Made by a program: the position numbers and the translations under genes. This document shows positions 6,235-13,300 of a stretch of 13,890 nucleotides of DNA, piece after piece; position 1 is the stretch's first letter, and each line of letters starts with the position of its first letter. The DNA comes from an uncultured Oxalobacteraceae bacterium (GTDB lineage: Bacteria; Pseudomonadota; Gammaproteobacteria; Burkholderiales; Burkholderiaceae): positions 1 to 13,890 of the forward strand of contig CAMLHI010000032.1 of the NCBI GenBank assembly GCA_946479705.1, given 5' to 3'. Under the pieces are notes generated by a model that saw only the letters and a program-made list of their open reading frames with translations, was not told the origin of the DNA and ran no database searches.

Positions 6235-6768
6235 TCAGCGCCGCCCGCAGTGCACGCCGCCGCAGCCGATCGGGTCGGACGGATCGCAAAAGCCCTCGCT
6301 GCCGCAGCGGCGCTCGCACTCGGCGCGCGACTTGGGGCGCAGCGCCGGCACGGTGCCGGCGCGCCCCAGCCGGGGCGGATGCGGCGGCAGGAGGTAGATA
6401 TCGGCCACGACGGCGACGCGGTGCAGCTTGTCGCCGCTGTCGAGCAGCGGCTCGGGCTCGGGCACGATGGGCACGCGCGGAGGCGGCGGCGGCGGCGCAA
6501 GGCGCGGCTTCGGCCGGGCGCGCCTGGGACGCGGCTCGAGCAGGCCGCCGATCTCGTCGCGTTCGGGCCGTTGCGGGCCTTCCGCGGCCGTCTCGTACAG
6601 CAGGTCCATGGCGAGCTTGCGCATTGCCTCGCCGCGCGGCAGCGGCAGCGGCTTCGCGGGCCGCAGCGCCGGGCCGGGCGCGGCCCGCGCGGGCGCCGCC
6701 GCGGGGACAGGTACTGGCGCGGGTGCGGCGGGGCGCGCTGGCGTAGGGGCCAGCTCCTTGGCCTTCAT
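6235..6768 (-). CDS. Uncharacterised Pro-rich protein with Cys-rich tail, T3SS-linked
   Basis: The 177-residue product is unrecognised. Its ATG overlaps the sctU stop in an ATGA (6765-6768) and GGGAGG lies 4 bases upstream, so it is translationally coupled to sctU and real. The N-terminus (1-45) is Ala/Pro-rich and basic, without acidic residues after Glu5 until the helix EAMRKLAMDLLYE (about 47-60). A basic Pro-rich stretch with seven-Pro-type runs follows, then a short hydrophobic core HRVAVVADIYLLP (about 115-128). The tail has five Cys, at 151, 155, 161, 169 and 174, spaced C-X3-C-X5-C-X7-C-X4-C, suggesting metal binding or disulfides. No Sec signal is present, so a secreted product would have to leave by the T3SS. 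Codon use matches its neighbours. It holds the place where hrpA/hrpZ lie in Pseudomonas syringae, but it does not resemble a pilin. Confidence 0.7.
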   Translation of the reverse strand: MKAKELAPTPARPAAPAPVPVPAAAPARAAPGPALRPAKPLPLPRGEAMRKLAMDLLYETAAEGPQRPERDEIGGLLEPRPRRARPKPRLAPPPPPPRVPIVPEPEPLLDSGDKLHRVAVVADIYLLPPHPPRLGRAGTVPALRPKSRAECERRCGSEGFCDPSDPIGCGGVHCGRR

Positions 6769-7877
6769 CGCGCCTCCCGGTAAGCTTCGGGCGGCTCGCC
6801 CCGGCTTTCCAGTTCCACTTCGCGCCCGGTGTCGCCCAGCGCGACCAGCTCGTGCACCACCGCGTAGACCTGGGCCACCGCTTCATAGCTCGACTTGGGC
6901 ACCACGGTATCGGGCTGGGCGGTGGCATACAGGGTGCGCGCCAGCCATACATGGCGGATGACCGGGATATTGCACTCGCGCGCGCGTTCGATCATGGCAT
7001 GGGCGATCTCGTCCTTGCCCTTGGCCAGCACCACCGGCACCATCGGCTCGGTCGGGTCGTAGAACATGGCCACCGCGAAGTGGGTCGGGTTGACCACCAC
7101 CGCGTTGGCGCTTTCGGTGCGCGCGGCCGGCGCCTCGTTGGCCCATTCGCGCGCCAGCTGCTTGCGCTTGCCCTTGACCATCGGGTCGCCCTCGGATTCC
7201 TTGTGTTCGCGCTTGATCTCTTCCATGTCCATCATCAGCTCCTTCTTGTGAAACACCTTCTGGATGGCGAAGTCGACGACGCTGATGACCAGGCAAGCGA
7301 TAATCAGGGTATGGAACACGGCGCGCAGCAAGGTCAGGAAGCCGCCGTAGACATCCTCGGGCGAGCCGCCGGCCAGGTGGATGATGGACGGCAGCTCGGA
7401 GCGCACCATGCCGTACACCATCCAGCCGATCAGGCTAGCCTTGCCGATCGAGATCAGCACTTCGACCAGCTTTTTCTTCGATACCAGCCCCTTGAAGCCA
7501 TTGACCGGATTGAGCTTGTCGAACTTCATGGTGGCCGCTTCGGGCGCGATCAGCACGCCGAACTGGCCCCAGTGCGAAATCACCCCGACCGGAATGCACA
7601 CCACGAAGCACAGCATGAAGACGATGGCCAGGAAGATGCCGGCGCCGGTCAGGGTTTCCATCAGCGCCGGCAGGAAGGGCTGGCCGACCCGCATGATGCT
7701 CAGCTCCATCAGCGAATGGATGGACTGGCGCCACAGCGGTTCGGTGAGAAAGGCGATCTCGGCCACCACCAGCAGCGGTCCCAGCTTGGCCAGGTCGCGG
7801 CTCATGGCGATCTGGCCCTTCAGGCGGGCGTCGTCGATCTTCTTTTCTGTGGGTTCTTCGGTTTTATCGTCGCTCAC
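6765..7877 (-). CDS. sctU: T3SS export switch protein SctU (YscU/HrcU/FlhB family)
   Basis: The 370-residue protein is the autocleaving export-apparatus component that switches substrate class. It begins SDDKTEEPTEKKIDDARLKG, the family signature. Four membrane helices lie roughly at 30-48, 80-102, 138-160 and 178-204, followed by the cytosolic linker KKELMMDMEEIKREHKESEG. The autocleavage motif NPTH is at 263-266, with the usual FAVAMFYDP after it, so cleavage between Asn and Pro is expected. The start is GTG at 7877, with AGGAG 7 bases upstream and 9 bases after the sctT stop. It is the last of the conserved gate genes and its stop overlaps the next gene's start. Length and motifs are normal. 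Confidence 0.98.
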   Translation of the reverse strand: MSDDKTEEPTEKKIDDARLKGQIAMSRDLAKLGPLLVVAEIAFLTEPLWRQSIHSLMELSIMRVGQPFLPALMETLTGAGIFLAIVFMLCFVVCIPVGVISHWGQFGVLIAPEAATMKFDKLNPVNGFKGLVSKKKLVEVLISIGKASLIGWMVYGMVRSELPSIIHLAGGSPEDVYGGFLTLLRAVFHTLIIACLVISVVDFAIQKVFHKKELMMDMEEIKREHKESEGDPMVKGKRKQLAREWANEAPAARTESANAVVVNPTHFAVAMFYDPTEPMVPVVLAKGKDEIAHAMIERARECNIPVIRHVWLARTLYATAQPDTVVPKSSYEAVAQVYAVVHELVALGDTGREVELESRGEPPEAYREAR

Positions 7878-7886
7878 GGCGCGCTC

Positions 7887-8693
7887 CTATCCAGCCGCGC
7901 CGCGCGGACTGACTTGCAACAGCTCGGCCATGATGTCGAGCAGGCGGGCGAAATCCCCGGTGACGTAATGCGACAGGGTCGGCCAGAACACCAGCAGGAC
8001 GAACATGCCGACCAGGCTCTTGACCGGCGCCGAGGCCGAGGACACCTGCAGGTTGGAAGCGAACACCCCCACCATGGCGAAGGCGAACTCGACGAACAGC
8101 AGCGGAATGATGACCGGGGCGCCGTACACGATCACATGCCAAAAGAATTCGCCGAAGCGCTTGACCAGCACCGCCATGTGGCCCGCCTCGAAGGGCGGGG
8201 TGAACTGGAAGGCCGGCCACACCCCGTAGCTTTCGATCAGGATGCGCGCCAGCGCCACGAACAGGCCGGCCTGGATCATCACGATCATGGTGGCCTGCAG
8301 CAGCATGCCGCCGAGCGCACTGGCATCCTTGTCGACCGAGGAGTTGTTGGCCTGTACCTGCACCGCCGCGCGCTGGCTGTCGAGGATCGCGGCGACCGAC
8401 TGGACGACCCAGAACGGCACCGCCAGCATCACGCCCATCAGCAGGCCGACCATGGCTTCCTTCATGGCCAGCATCATGATGACGAGCAGTTCGGGCGGGG
8501 TCTCCTGCAGGTGCAGGAAGGTCGGCACCACGGCCGGCAGCACCAGGGCCATGGCGGCCAGGTAGCGCGCCGCGCCTTGCAGCACGTTCAGGCTGAAGCC
8601 GGGCAGGATCATCAGGCAGACGATGGCGCGCGGCGCCACCAGCGCCATGCTCATGGCCGCGTGCTGGATGTCGAGCAGTAAGGACGATTGCAT
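7887..8693 (-). CDS. sctT: T3SS export gate protein SctT (YscT/HrcT/FliR family)
   Basis: The 268-residue integral membrane protein closes the SctR5-SctS4-SctT1 export gate. Several hydrophobic helices are visible, for example AIVCLMILPGFSLNV near residue 25, ELLVIMMLAMKEAMVGLLMG near 70, and VIIPLLFVEFAFAMVGVFAS near 195. Family features include LGGMLLQATMIVMIQAGL and ILDSQRAA in the middle. The ATG at 8693 is 4 bases after the sctS stop; a GAGG precedes it at unusually short spacing, so translation is probably coupled to sctS. The size is usual for HrcT. Confidence 0.96.
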   Translation of the reverse strand: MQSSLLLDIQHAAMSMALVAPRAIVCLMILPGFSLNVLQGAARYLAAMALVLPAVVPTFLHLQETPPELLVIMMLAMKEAMVGLLMGVMLAVPFWVVQSVAAILDSQRAAVQVQANNSSVDKDASALGGMLLQATMIVMIQAGLFVALARILIESYGVWPAFQFTPPFEAGHMAVLVKRFGEFFWHVIVYGAPVIIPLLFVEFAFAMVGVFASNLQVSSASAPVKSLVGMFVLLVFWPTLSHYVTGDFARLLDIMAELLQVSPRGAAG

Positions 8694-8697
8694 CGCC

Positions 8698-8961
8698 TCA
8701 GCGTCCGACGTCCGGCACCAGCGTGAACGCCAGGTTGGTCAGCTCGATCAGTTCGACGCCGATCCAGCGGCCCATCAGTGCCAGGGTGGCGCCCACGGCC
8801 ACCAGCTTGACCACGTAGGGCAGGGTCTGGTCCTGGATCTGGGTGACCGCCTGCAGCAGCGAGACCACCATGCCGCAGGCGGCGGCGATCACCAGCGGCG
8901 GCGCCGACAGCATGATCGACAGCAGCAGACCCTGCTGGAAAAAATTGAGCGTTTCGGCCAT
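8698..8961 (-). CDS. sctS: T3SS export gate protein SctS (YscS/HrcS/FliQ family)
   Basis: The 87-residue protein contributes the helical hairpins of the export gate around SctR. Two hydrophobic segments are visible, about 10-38 (LLLSIMLSAPPLVIAAACGM, then VVSLLQA) and about 49-66 (VVKLVAVGATLALMGRW), separated by the conserved loop AVTQIQDQTL. AGGTG lies 6 bases before the ATG at 8961, and 27 bases separate it from the sctR stop. The order R-S-T-U is universal in T3SS operons. Length and motifs are typical. Confidence 0.97.
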   Translation of the reverse strand: MAETLNFFQQGLLLSIMLSAPPLVIAAACGMVVSLLQAVTQIQDQTLPYVVKLVAVGATLALMGRWIGVELIELTNLAFTLVPDVGR

Positions 8962-8988
8962 GGAGACACCTATCGGGTTGACAGCGGG

Positions 8989-9648
8989 TTAGAGGTAGGA
9001 CAGGGCGAGCGCGTTGAGCAGCTTGGCCCAGCCGTCCACCAGGGTAAACAGCAGCAGCTTGAGCGGAATCGTGATGGTCTGCGGGCTGACCTGCTGCATG
9101 CCGAGCGCCATCAGCAGGTTGGAGATGAGCAGGTCGATCACCACGAAGGGGATGTAGATCAAAAAGCCGATCTCGTAGCCGGCCTGCAGCTCCGACACCA
9201 CATGGGCCGGCACCAGGATCAGGGCGTCGCTGGTGCTGGCTTTCTGCGCCATCTCCTTGGGCCAGAGCTTCTTGGCCGAGTTGAGGAACAGTTCGCGGTG
9301 TTCCGGCCGGCTGGTCTTGAGCATGAAGTCGCGCAGGGGCGTGAAGGCGTCGCCCAGATGCTCCAGCAGCGGGGCGGTGCGCTGGGTGCCGCTGGCGGTA
9401 TCGATGGCCATCACGCGCTGGCCCACCTGCTGCACCGTGGGCGCCATCACGAACACGCTCATGGCCAGCGCGATGCCGTAGATGGCCAGGGTGGGCGGCA
9501 CCTGCTGCACGCCGATCGCATTACGCAGCACCATCAGCACCAGCGAGATCTTCAGGAACGAGGTGGTCGTCACGACCAGCATGGGAATGAAGGACAGCAG
9601 CGCCAGCAGCAGCGAAAACGAGACGACGTCGAACTGGTTGGTCAGCAT
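8989..9648 (-). CDS. sctR: T3SS export gate protein SctR (YscR/HrcR/FliP family)
   Basis: The 219-residue protein is the main subunit of the export gate in the inner membrane. The start is the ATG at 9648, which overlaps the sctQ stop by 7 bases; the frame is open further upstream, but that part is shadow sequence inside sctQ. Hydrophobic segments lie near 10-32, 52-72, 160-182 and 193-215. Diagnostic motifs are TTTSFLKISLVLMVLRNAIG with VQQVPP (about 27-52), EIGFLIYIPFVVIDLLISNL (about 159-178), and MALGMQQVSP. A cytosolic or periplasmic loop of about 80 residues sits between the second and third segments, as in HrcR. Confidence 0.98.
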   Translation of the reverse strand: MLTNQFDVVSFSLLLALLSFIPMLVVTTTSFLKISLVLMVLRNAIGVQQVPPTLAIYGIALAMSVFVMAPTVQQVGQRVMAIDTASGTQRTAPLLEHLGDAFTPLRDFMLKTSRPEHRELFLNSAKKLWPKEMAQKASTSDALILVPAHVVSELQAGYEIGFLIYIPFVVIDLLISNLLMALGMQQVSPQTITIPLKLLLFTLVDGWAKLLNALALSYL

Positions 9649-10802
9649 GGCGCGCTCCAGCGCGTCAGGCGGATGCCGAGCTGGCCGGCCACGTCGACGA
9701 TCTCGCCGCGCCCGACCGTCTGGCCGCCGCTGACGATGGCCACCGAGGCCGGCGAGCCGCCCTCGAACAGCACTACCGCGCCGGGACCGAGGGTGCGCAG
9801 CTCGCCCAGCGGCAGGCACACCTGGCCCAGCTCGAAGTGCAGGGTCACCGGCAGGCCGTCGAGTTCTTCATGGCGCGGCGCGGCCGCTTCCGGCGCGGCG
9901 TCGATGTCGGCAAAGATGGCCTCGGCGGCTTCGCTGGCCTCGGCGGCTTCGCCGCTGCCGTCGTCCTGATCGTGCTGATCGTGCTGATCGTCCTGATCGT
10001 CCTGATCGTCCTGCGCTGCGGCGTACTGCTCGTCGTCTGTTGTCACGTTGTGCTCCACATCAAAAAGTTCGAGAGAATTGGGCGGCAGGTAGCGCACGCC
10101 GACGGCGCGCCCGCCCAGCTGAATGCGGCCGCTGCCGTCGGGGCGGAACAGCGGGTTGTCGGGCAGGATCACGTCGCCCGGCGCCAGGCTGCGCAGGGCG
10201 CCGGCGGCCAGGGTGTGACGGGCCAGCAGCACCGTGGCCCGGCTGGAAACGGCCAGCCAGGGCAGCGCCGGGGCGCGTTCCGGCTGCCATGCGCTGCGTG
10301 CGAGGAAGTCCAGCCAGGCCGGCACCGTGGCGCGCGCCAGCGTGCTGACCTGGTGGGTGCGCGAACGCAGCGACAGGCGCAGGCAGTGGCTGCCACTGGC
10401 GGCGCCGGTGCCGATGGCGAAGCCGGCCAGGGGAGTGGCGGCAAGACGGCCGGCCAGGGATGCGGCCAGCCAGGGCTGGCTGGCCGCCTGGCCGGGATCG
10501 ATGCCGGTCAGGCCGCGCAGCAGGCGCGCGCCATCCCGCAGGGCGATCGGCCCGCCGGGACCGGCCAGCACCAGGGCGCCGGCCCAGTCGCCGCGGTCCT
10601 GCGCGGGTTCGGCGTGGAAGCGCACCGGCGTATCCATCAGCGCGCAGGAACAGCCGCGCCCGACCGTGCGCGCCAGCCGCACTTCGTCTTCGTCCAGGCG
10701 GACCGCGCTCAGCGGCGCCGGCGTGGCCTGGGCATCCACGAGGATCACGGCAGGCGGGCGGAGAAGGGTATCGGGCATGGTCGGCGGCGGTGAGGACGGC
10801 AT
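9642..10802 (-). CDS. sctQ: T3SS cytosolic C-ring/sorting platform protein SctQ (YscQ/HrcQ)
   Basis: The 386-residue protein builds the cytosolic pods that bind SctK, SctL and substrate complexes. The C-terminal SPOA domain (about 313-382) is clear: LDGLPVTLHFELGQVCLPLG, then GELRTLGPGAVV and GRGEIVDVAGQLGIRLT. A second SPOA-like domain lies at about 180-245 (LAPGDVILPDNPLF). Between them residues 265-281 are an Asp/Gln/His run made by a 9-bp tandem repeat, then an Ala/Glu-rich stretch. In Pseudomonas syringae the two halves are separate genes, hrcQa and hrcQb; here they are one frame with this acidic linker. A possible internal start at codon 253 could give an HrcQb-like 134-residue form. 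The ATG at 10802 has no good ribosome site; ATG 10778 is an alternative. The stop overlaps sctR by 7 bases. Confidence 0.93.
   Translation of the reverse strand: MPSSPPPTMPDTLLRPPAVILVDAQATPAPLSAVRLDEDEVRLARTVGRGCSCALMDTPVRFHAEPAQDRGDWAGALVLAGPGGPIALRDGARLLRGLTGIDPGQAASQPWLAASLAGRLAATPLAGFAIGTGAASGSHCLRLSLRSRTHQVSTLARATVPAWLDFLARSAWQPERAPALPWLAVSSRATVLLARHTLAAGALRSLAPGDVILPDNPLFRPDGSGRIQLGGRAVGVRYLPPNSLELFDVEHNVTTDDEQYAAAQDDQDDQDDQHDQHDQDDGSGEAAEASEAAEAIFADIDAAPEAAAPRHEELDGLPVTLHFELGQVCLPLGELRTLGPGAVVLFEGGSPASVAIVSGGQTVGRGEIVDVAGQLGIRLTRWSAPC
9961..10013. repeat. 9-bp tandem repeat encoding acidic linker of SctQ
   Basis: Five adjacent 9-base units of CCTGATCGT or GCTGATCGT run from 9965 to 10009, with partial units on both sides. 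On the coding strand they give Asp-Asp-Gln and His-Asp-Gln triplets. Because units are multiples of three, copy changes would lengthen or shorten the linker without shifting the frame. Confidence 0.9.
10044..10056 (-). promoter_or_regulatory. Candidate internal translation start within sctQ
   Basis: On the minus strand GGAG (10056-10053) is followed after 6 bases by an in-frame GTG (10046-10044, Val253). Initiation here would make a 134-residue protein consisting of the acidic linker and the C-terminal SPOA domain, close in size to HrcQb. Internal starts making such C-terminal forms are established for Yersinia YscQ and Salmonella SpaO. The site here is a sequence inference only. Confidence 0.45.
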
Positions 10803-10841
10803 TGATCGGATTGACCGTGCAGCCCCGGACCTGCCGACGCT

Positions 10842-11423
10842 TTACAACACGGTAATGTTCACATTTCTGTGTGTTAGTCGCTCCACACGGGATTCCAGTT
10901 CCATCCGCTGGCGGCGCAGGCGCGCGCCCAGCTTTTCCGTCGAGGGCGAAAGCAGGTAGGAGAGCGATCCGGACTGGCCGCTGACGACCACGCCCAGGCG
11001 CTCGCCGCCCGGCAGGGCCACGTCGAAGATGCCGTCGTTGCCGCCCACCGGCAGCAGGCGCGCCAGTTCGGCGCTGTCGAGTTCCTGGTCGAGCGCGCCG
11101 GCGGCATCCGTGGAGGCGCCGGACGCGCCGCCGCGCCGGCCGGAGCCTTCCTCATCCTGATCGAAGGGGCTGAACAAGGGATCGAAGCGGGTGAGGGCGC
11201 CGGCATCGGCACGCGCTTCGCCGGCGGCGCTGTCGCGCGCGCGCTCCGAGGCTGACGCAGCGGCGCCCGCACGCGCCGGGCGCGCCGGCGCCACCGCCAC
11301 GGCCGTGGCGCGCGGCCTGGCCGGCGTGAACGGCGTGAACGGCGCCGGGGGCGCGCCGGCGGCCGGCTTCCTCGGCGGCGGCGCGTCGGGCGGGCCGGGC
11401 GGCTTGGGCTGGATCTTGGACAT
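10842..11423 (-). CDS. sctP: Needle-length/substrate-specificity regulator SctP (HrpP/YscP-like)
   Basis: The product is 193 residues from the ATG at 11423, preferred because GAGGGG lies 5 bases upstream; a GTG at 11429 overlapping the sctO stop is the alternative. SctP proteins are secreted regulators that set needle or pilus length and switch SctU specificity. The N-terminal two thirds are Pro/Ala-rich and apparently disordered (PPGPPDAPPPRKPAAG). The C-terminal part (about 115-193) is compact: LARLLPVGGNDGIFDVALPG, GVVVSGQSGSLSYLLSP, then a charged helix KLGARLRRQRMELESRVERL and a final strand NVNITVL, as expected of the switch domain. The family is poorly conserved, so the call rests on position between sctO and sctQ, composition and length, close to that of Pseudomonas syringae HrpP. 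Confidence 0.78.
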   Translation of the reverse strand: MSKIQPKPPGPPDAPPPRKPAAGAPPAPFTPFTPARPRATAVAVAPARPARAGAAASASERARDSAAGEARADAGALTRFDPLFSPFDQDEEGSGRRGGASGASTDAAGALDQELDSAELARLLPVGGNDGIFDVALPGGERLGVVVSGQSGSLSYLLSPSTEKLGARLRRQRMELESRVERLTHRNVNITVL

Positions 11424-11425
11424 GG

Positions 11426-11920
11426 TCACCCCTCTTCCTGTTGGTGCAGCAGGCGCAGTTCATCGCGGATGATGGTCAGCTTTTCCTGTTGCCGGTTGGC
11501 CGCGAGCACGCGCTTGCGCGCCGCGAAAAACATCGAACGCCGCATGCGGCACTGGTCCAGCGCTTCCATGCACAGCACGCGCTCGTCGGCCGCGGCCAGC
11601 TTCATGCGCTCGTACTGGGCCTTGGATTTCTGGTAGTTGCCGCTGGTGGTGGCCATGGACATGAAATCCTTGCGCGCCTGGGCCCAGAACTCCCGGGTCG
11701 CATCCATGGCCGCGCGCCAGGCCAGCTTGGCTTCGCGCAGGTCGGCGCGCGCGCTCTGCCAGGCGGTGCGGGCGTCGCGCCGTTCGCGCTCCATGCGGTC
11801 CAGGCGCTGCTTGCGCACGCCGAGCAGCTTGTCCAGGCTCTTGTCCTGCGGCTTGGGTTCGGCCACTTCGACCGGTTCGCGTTTCGACTTGGCGGCGCCG
11901 AAGCCTCTGAGACCGGCCAT
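11426..11920 (-). CDS. sctO: T3SS central stalk protein SctO (YscO/HrpO/FliJ-like)
   Basis: The 164-residue protein is expected to be the coiled-coil stalk inserted in the SctN hexamer that connects it to SctV. Residues about 28-160 form two long charged helices: KLLGVRKQRLDRMERERRDA in the first, and SKAQYERMKLAAADERVLCM and RKRVLAANRQQEKLTIIRDE in the second. There is no membrane segment or signal peptide. GAGG lies 6 bases before the ATG at 11920 and the sctN stop is 3 bases away. As in other systems, sequence is weakly conserved, but order and structure agree. Confidence 0.88.
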   Translation of the reverse strand: MAGLRGFGAAKSKREPVEVAEPKPQDKSLDKLLGVRKQRLDRMERERRDARTAWQSARADLREAKLAWRAAMDATREFWAQARKDFMSMATTSGNYQKSKAQYERMKLAAADERVLCMEALDQCRMRRSMFFAARKRVLAANRQQEKLTIIRDELRLLHQQEEG

Positions 11921-11923
11921 GCG

Positions 11924-13300
11924 CTACCTCTGCATCGCGATCAGCTGGTCGATGGCTTCCTGGAAGTCCGACGGCGTCGAGGTGTTCTGGCGCAGGAAGG
12001 CCATCTGGTCGTCGCGCATGTCGACCGCGCGGTCGGCCACCGGATCGACCCCGGGCTTGTATTCGCCCAGGCGGATCATCAGTTCCATTTCCTGGTAGCG
12101 CGCCAGCATCTCGCGGAACTTGGTGGCGGCGGCGCGATGCTCGCGCGTGACCACGTTGCCCATGATCCGGCTGATGCTGGACAGGACGTCGATGGCCGGG
12201 TAGTGCCCCTGTTCGGCCAGCTTCGAGCGCAGGTAGATGTGGCCGTCGAGCAGGGACTTGGCTTCGTCGCCGATCGGGTCGGAGGAATTGTCGCCGTCGA
12301 CCAGCACGGTATACATGGCGGTGATGGCGCCGTCCGGCGTGCAGCCGGCCCGTTCGATCAGGCGCGGCAGCATGGTGTAGACCGAGGGCGTGAAGCCGCC
12401 GCGCGCCGGCGGCTCGCCCGCCGCCAGGCCGATTTCGCGCTGGGCGCGGGCAAAGCGGGTGAGCGAGTCGACCAGCAGCAGCACCTTCTGGCCGCGCGCG
12501 CGGAACACTTCGGCCACGGCGGTGGCGGTGAAGGCGGCGCGCGAGCGCTCCATCGAGGTGCGGTCGGAGGTGGCCACCACGATGATGGTCTTGGCCACCA
12601 GTTCCGGGTCCAGCTCGTGTTCGAGGAATTCGTTCAGCTCCCGTCCGCGCTCGCCGATCAGGCCGAACACCACCACATCGGCCTTGCAGCCGCGCGCGAT
12701 CGCCGCCATCAGGGTGGTCTTGCCGCAGCCGGGACCGGCGAACACGCCGATGCGCTGGCCCACCCCCATGGTGATCATGCCGTCGATGGCGCGCACTCCC
12801 GAGGACAGCGGGGTGGCGATGCGCGGGCGGTCGCTGGCCTTGGGCGAGTCGCGGATCACCGGCACCGTTTCGCGCCAGGTGCCTTCGGTCGGTGCGACCA
12901 CCGGCGAGCGGTGCATCATGCGCCCGAAGCCGTCCAGCACGCAGCCGAACAGGTGGTCGCCCACTTCGACCGTGTGGGCGCGCCGCAGCGGAATGATGAT
13001 GGTGCGGTTGGAGACCCCTTCGAGCGGGCTGAGGGCGGACAGGATGGCGGCCTTGTCGGTGAAGCCGACCACTTCGGCCAGCATCGGCGCGCCGCCGCCG
13101 TTTTCGCTCACCAGGTGGCACAGTTCGCCGATCTGCACCGGCGGCATGTGCGCTTCGATCAGGGTGCCGAGCACCTGGGCGACCTTGCCGTTGCTGGTGA
13201 AGCCGGGGCGCAGCGGCAGCGCGCCGGTCCAGCCGGGCAGCTGCAGGCGCAGCGCGTCCAGGCGGGCGTCGAGGCCGGTGTGGAAGTCGGCGCCCAGCAT
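11924..13300 (-). CDS. sctN: T3SS ATPase SctN (YscN/HrcN/InvC)
   Basis: The 458-residue ATPase energises unfolding and chaperone release of T3SS substrates at the base of the apparatus. It has an F1-type N-terminal beta-barrel domain (about 35-115), a RecA-like catalytic domain and a helical C-terminus that contacts SctO and substrates. The Walker A motif GPGCGKTT is at 189-196, GERGRE with catalytic Glu217 at 216-221, and Walker B LLLVDS at 274-279. RFARAQREIGLAAGEPPARG and SVYTMLPRLIERAG follow, both characteristic. The ATG at 13300 shares its first base with the sctD stop (TGATG), and GGTGAG lies about 7 bases upstream; a GTG one codon earlier is an alternative. Length is normal, and no catalytic residue is missing. 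Confidence 0.98.
   Translation of the reverse strand: MLGADFHTGLDARLDALRLQLPGWTGALPLRPGFTSNGKVAQVLGTLIEAHMPPVQIGELCHLVSENGGGAPMLAEVVGFTDKAAILSALSPLEGVSNRTIIIPLRRAHTVEVGDHLFGCVLDGFGRMMHRSPVVAPTEGTWRETVPVIRDSPKASDRPRIATPLSSGVRAIDGMITMGVGQRIGVFAGPGCGKTTLMAAIARGCKADVVVFGLIGERGRELNEFLEHELDPELVAKTIIVVATSDRTSMERSRAAFTATAVAEVFRARGQKVLLLVDSLTRFARAQREIGLAAGEPPARGGFTPSVYTMLPRLIERAGCTPDGAITAMYTVLVDGDNSSDPIGDEAKSLLDGHIYLRSKLAEQGHYPAIDVLSSISRIMGNVVTREHRAAATKFREMLARYQEMELMIRLGEYKPGVDPVADRAVDMRDDQMAFLRQNTSTPSDFQEAIDQLIAMQR

Noticed and set aside
6852..8681. 609-codon open frame on the plus strand
   Set aside because: Antisense to sctU and sctT; very His/Asp/Gln-rich and low complexity as expected for a reverse frame. 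The opposite strand has unmistakable conserved genes.
9649..9819. 57-residue upstream extension of sctR
   Set aside because: It lies in sctQ's SPOA-coding region and is Arg/Gly-rich shadow sequence; the FliP-family N-terminus begins at the ATG at 9648.
8623..9969. 448-codon open frame on the plus strand
   Set aside because: Antisense to sctS, sctR and part of sctQ, with shadow-type composition.
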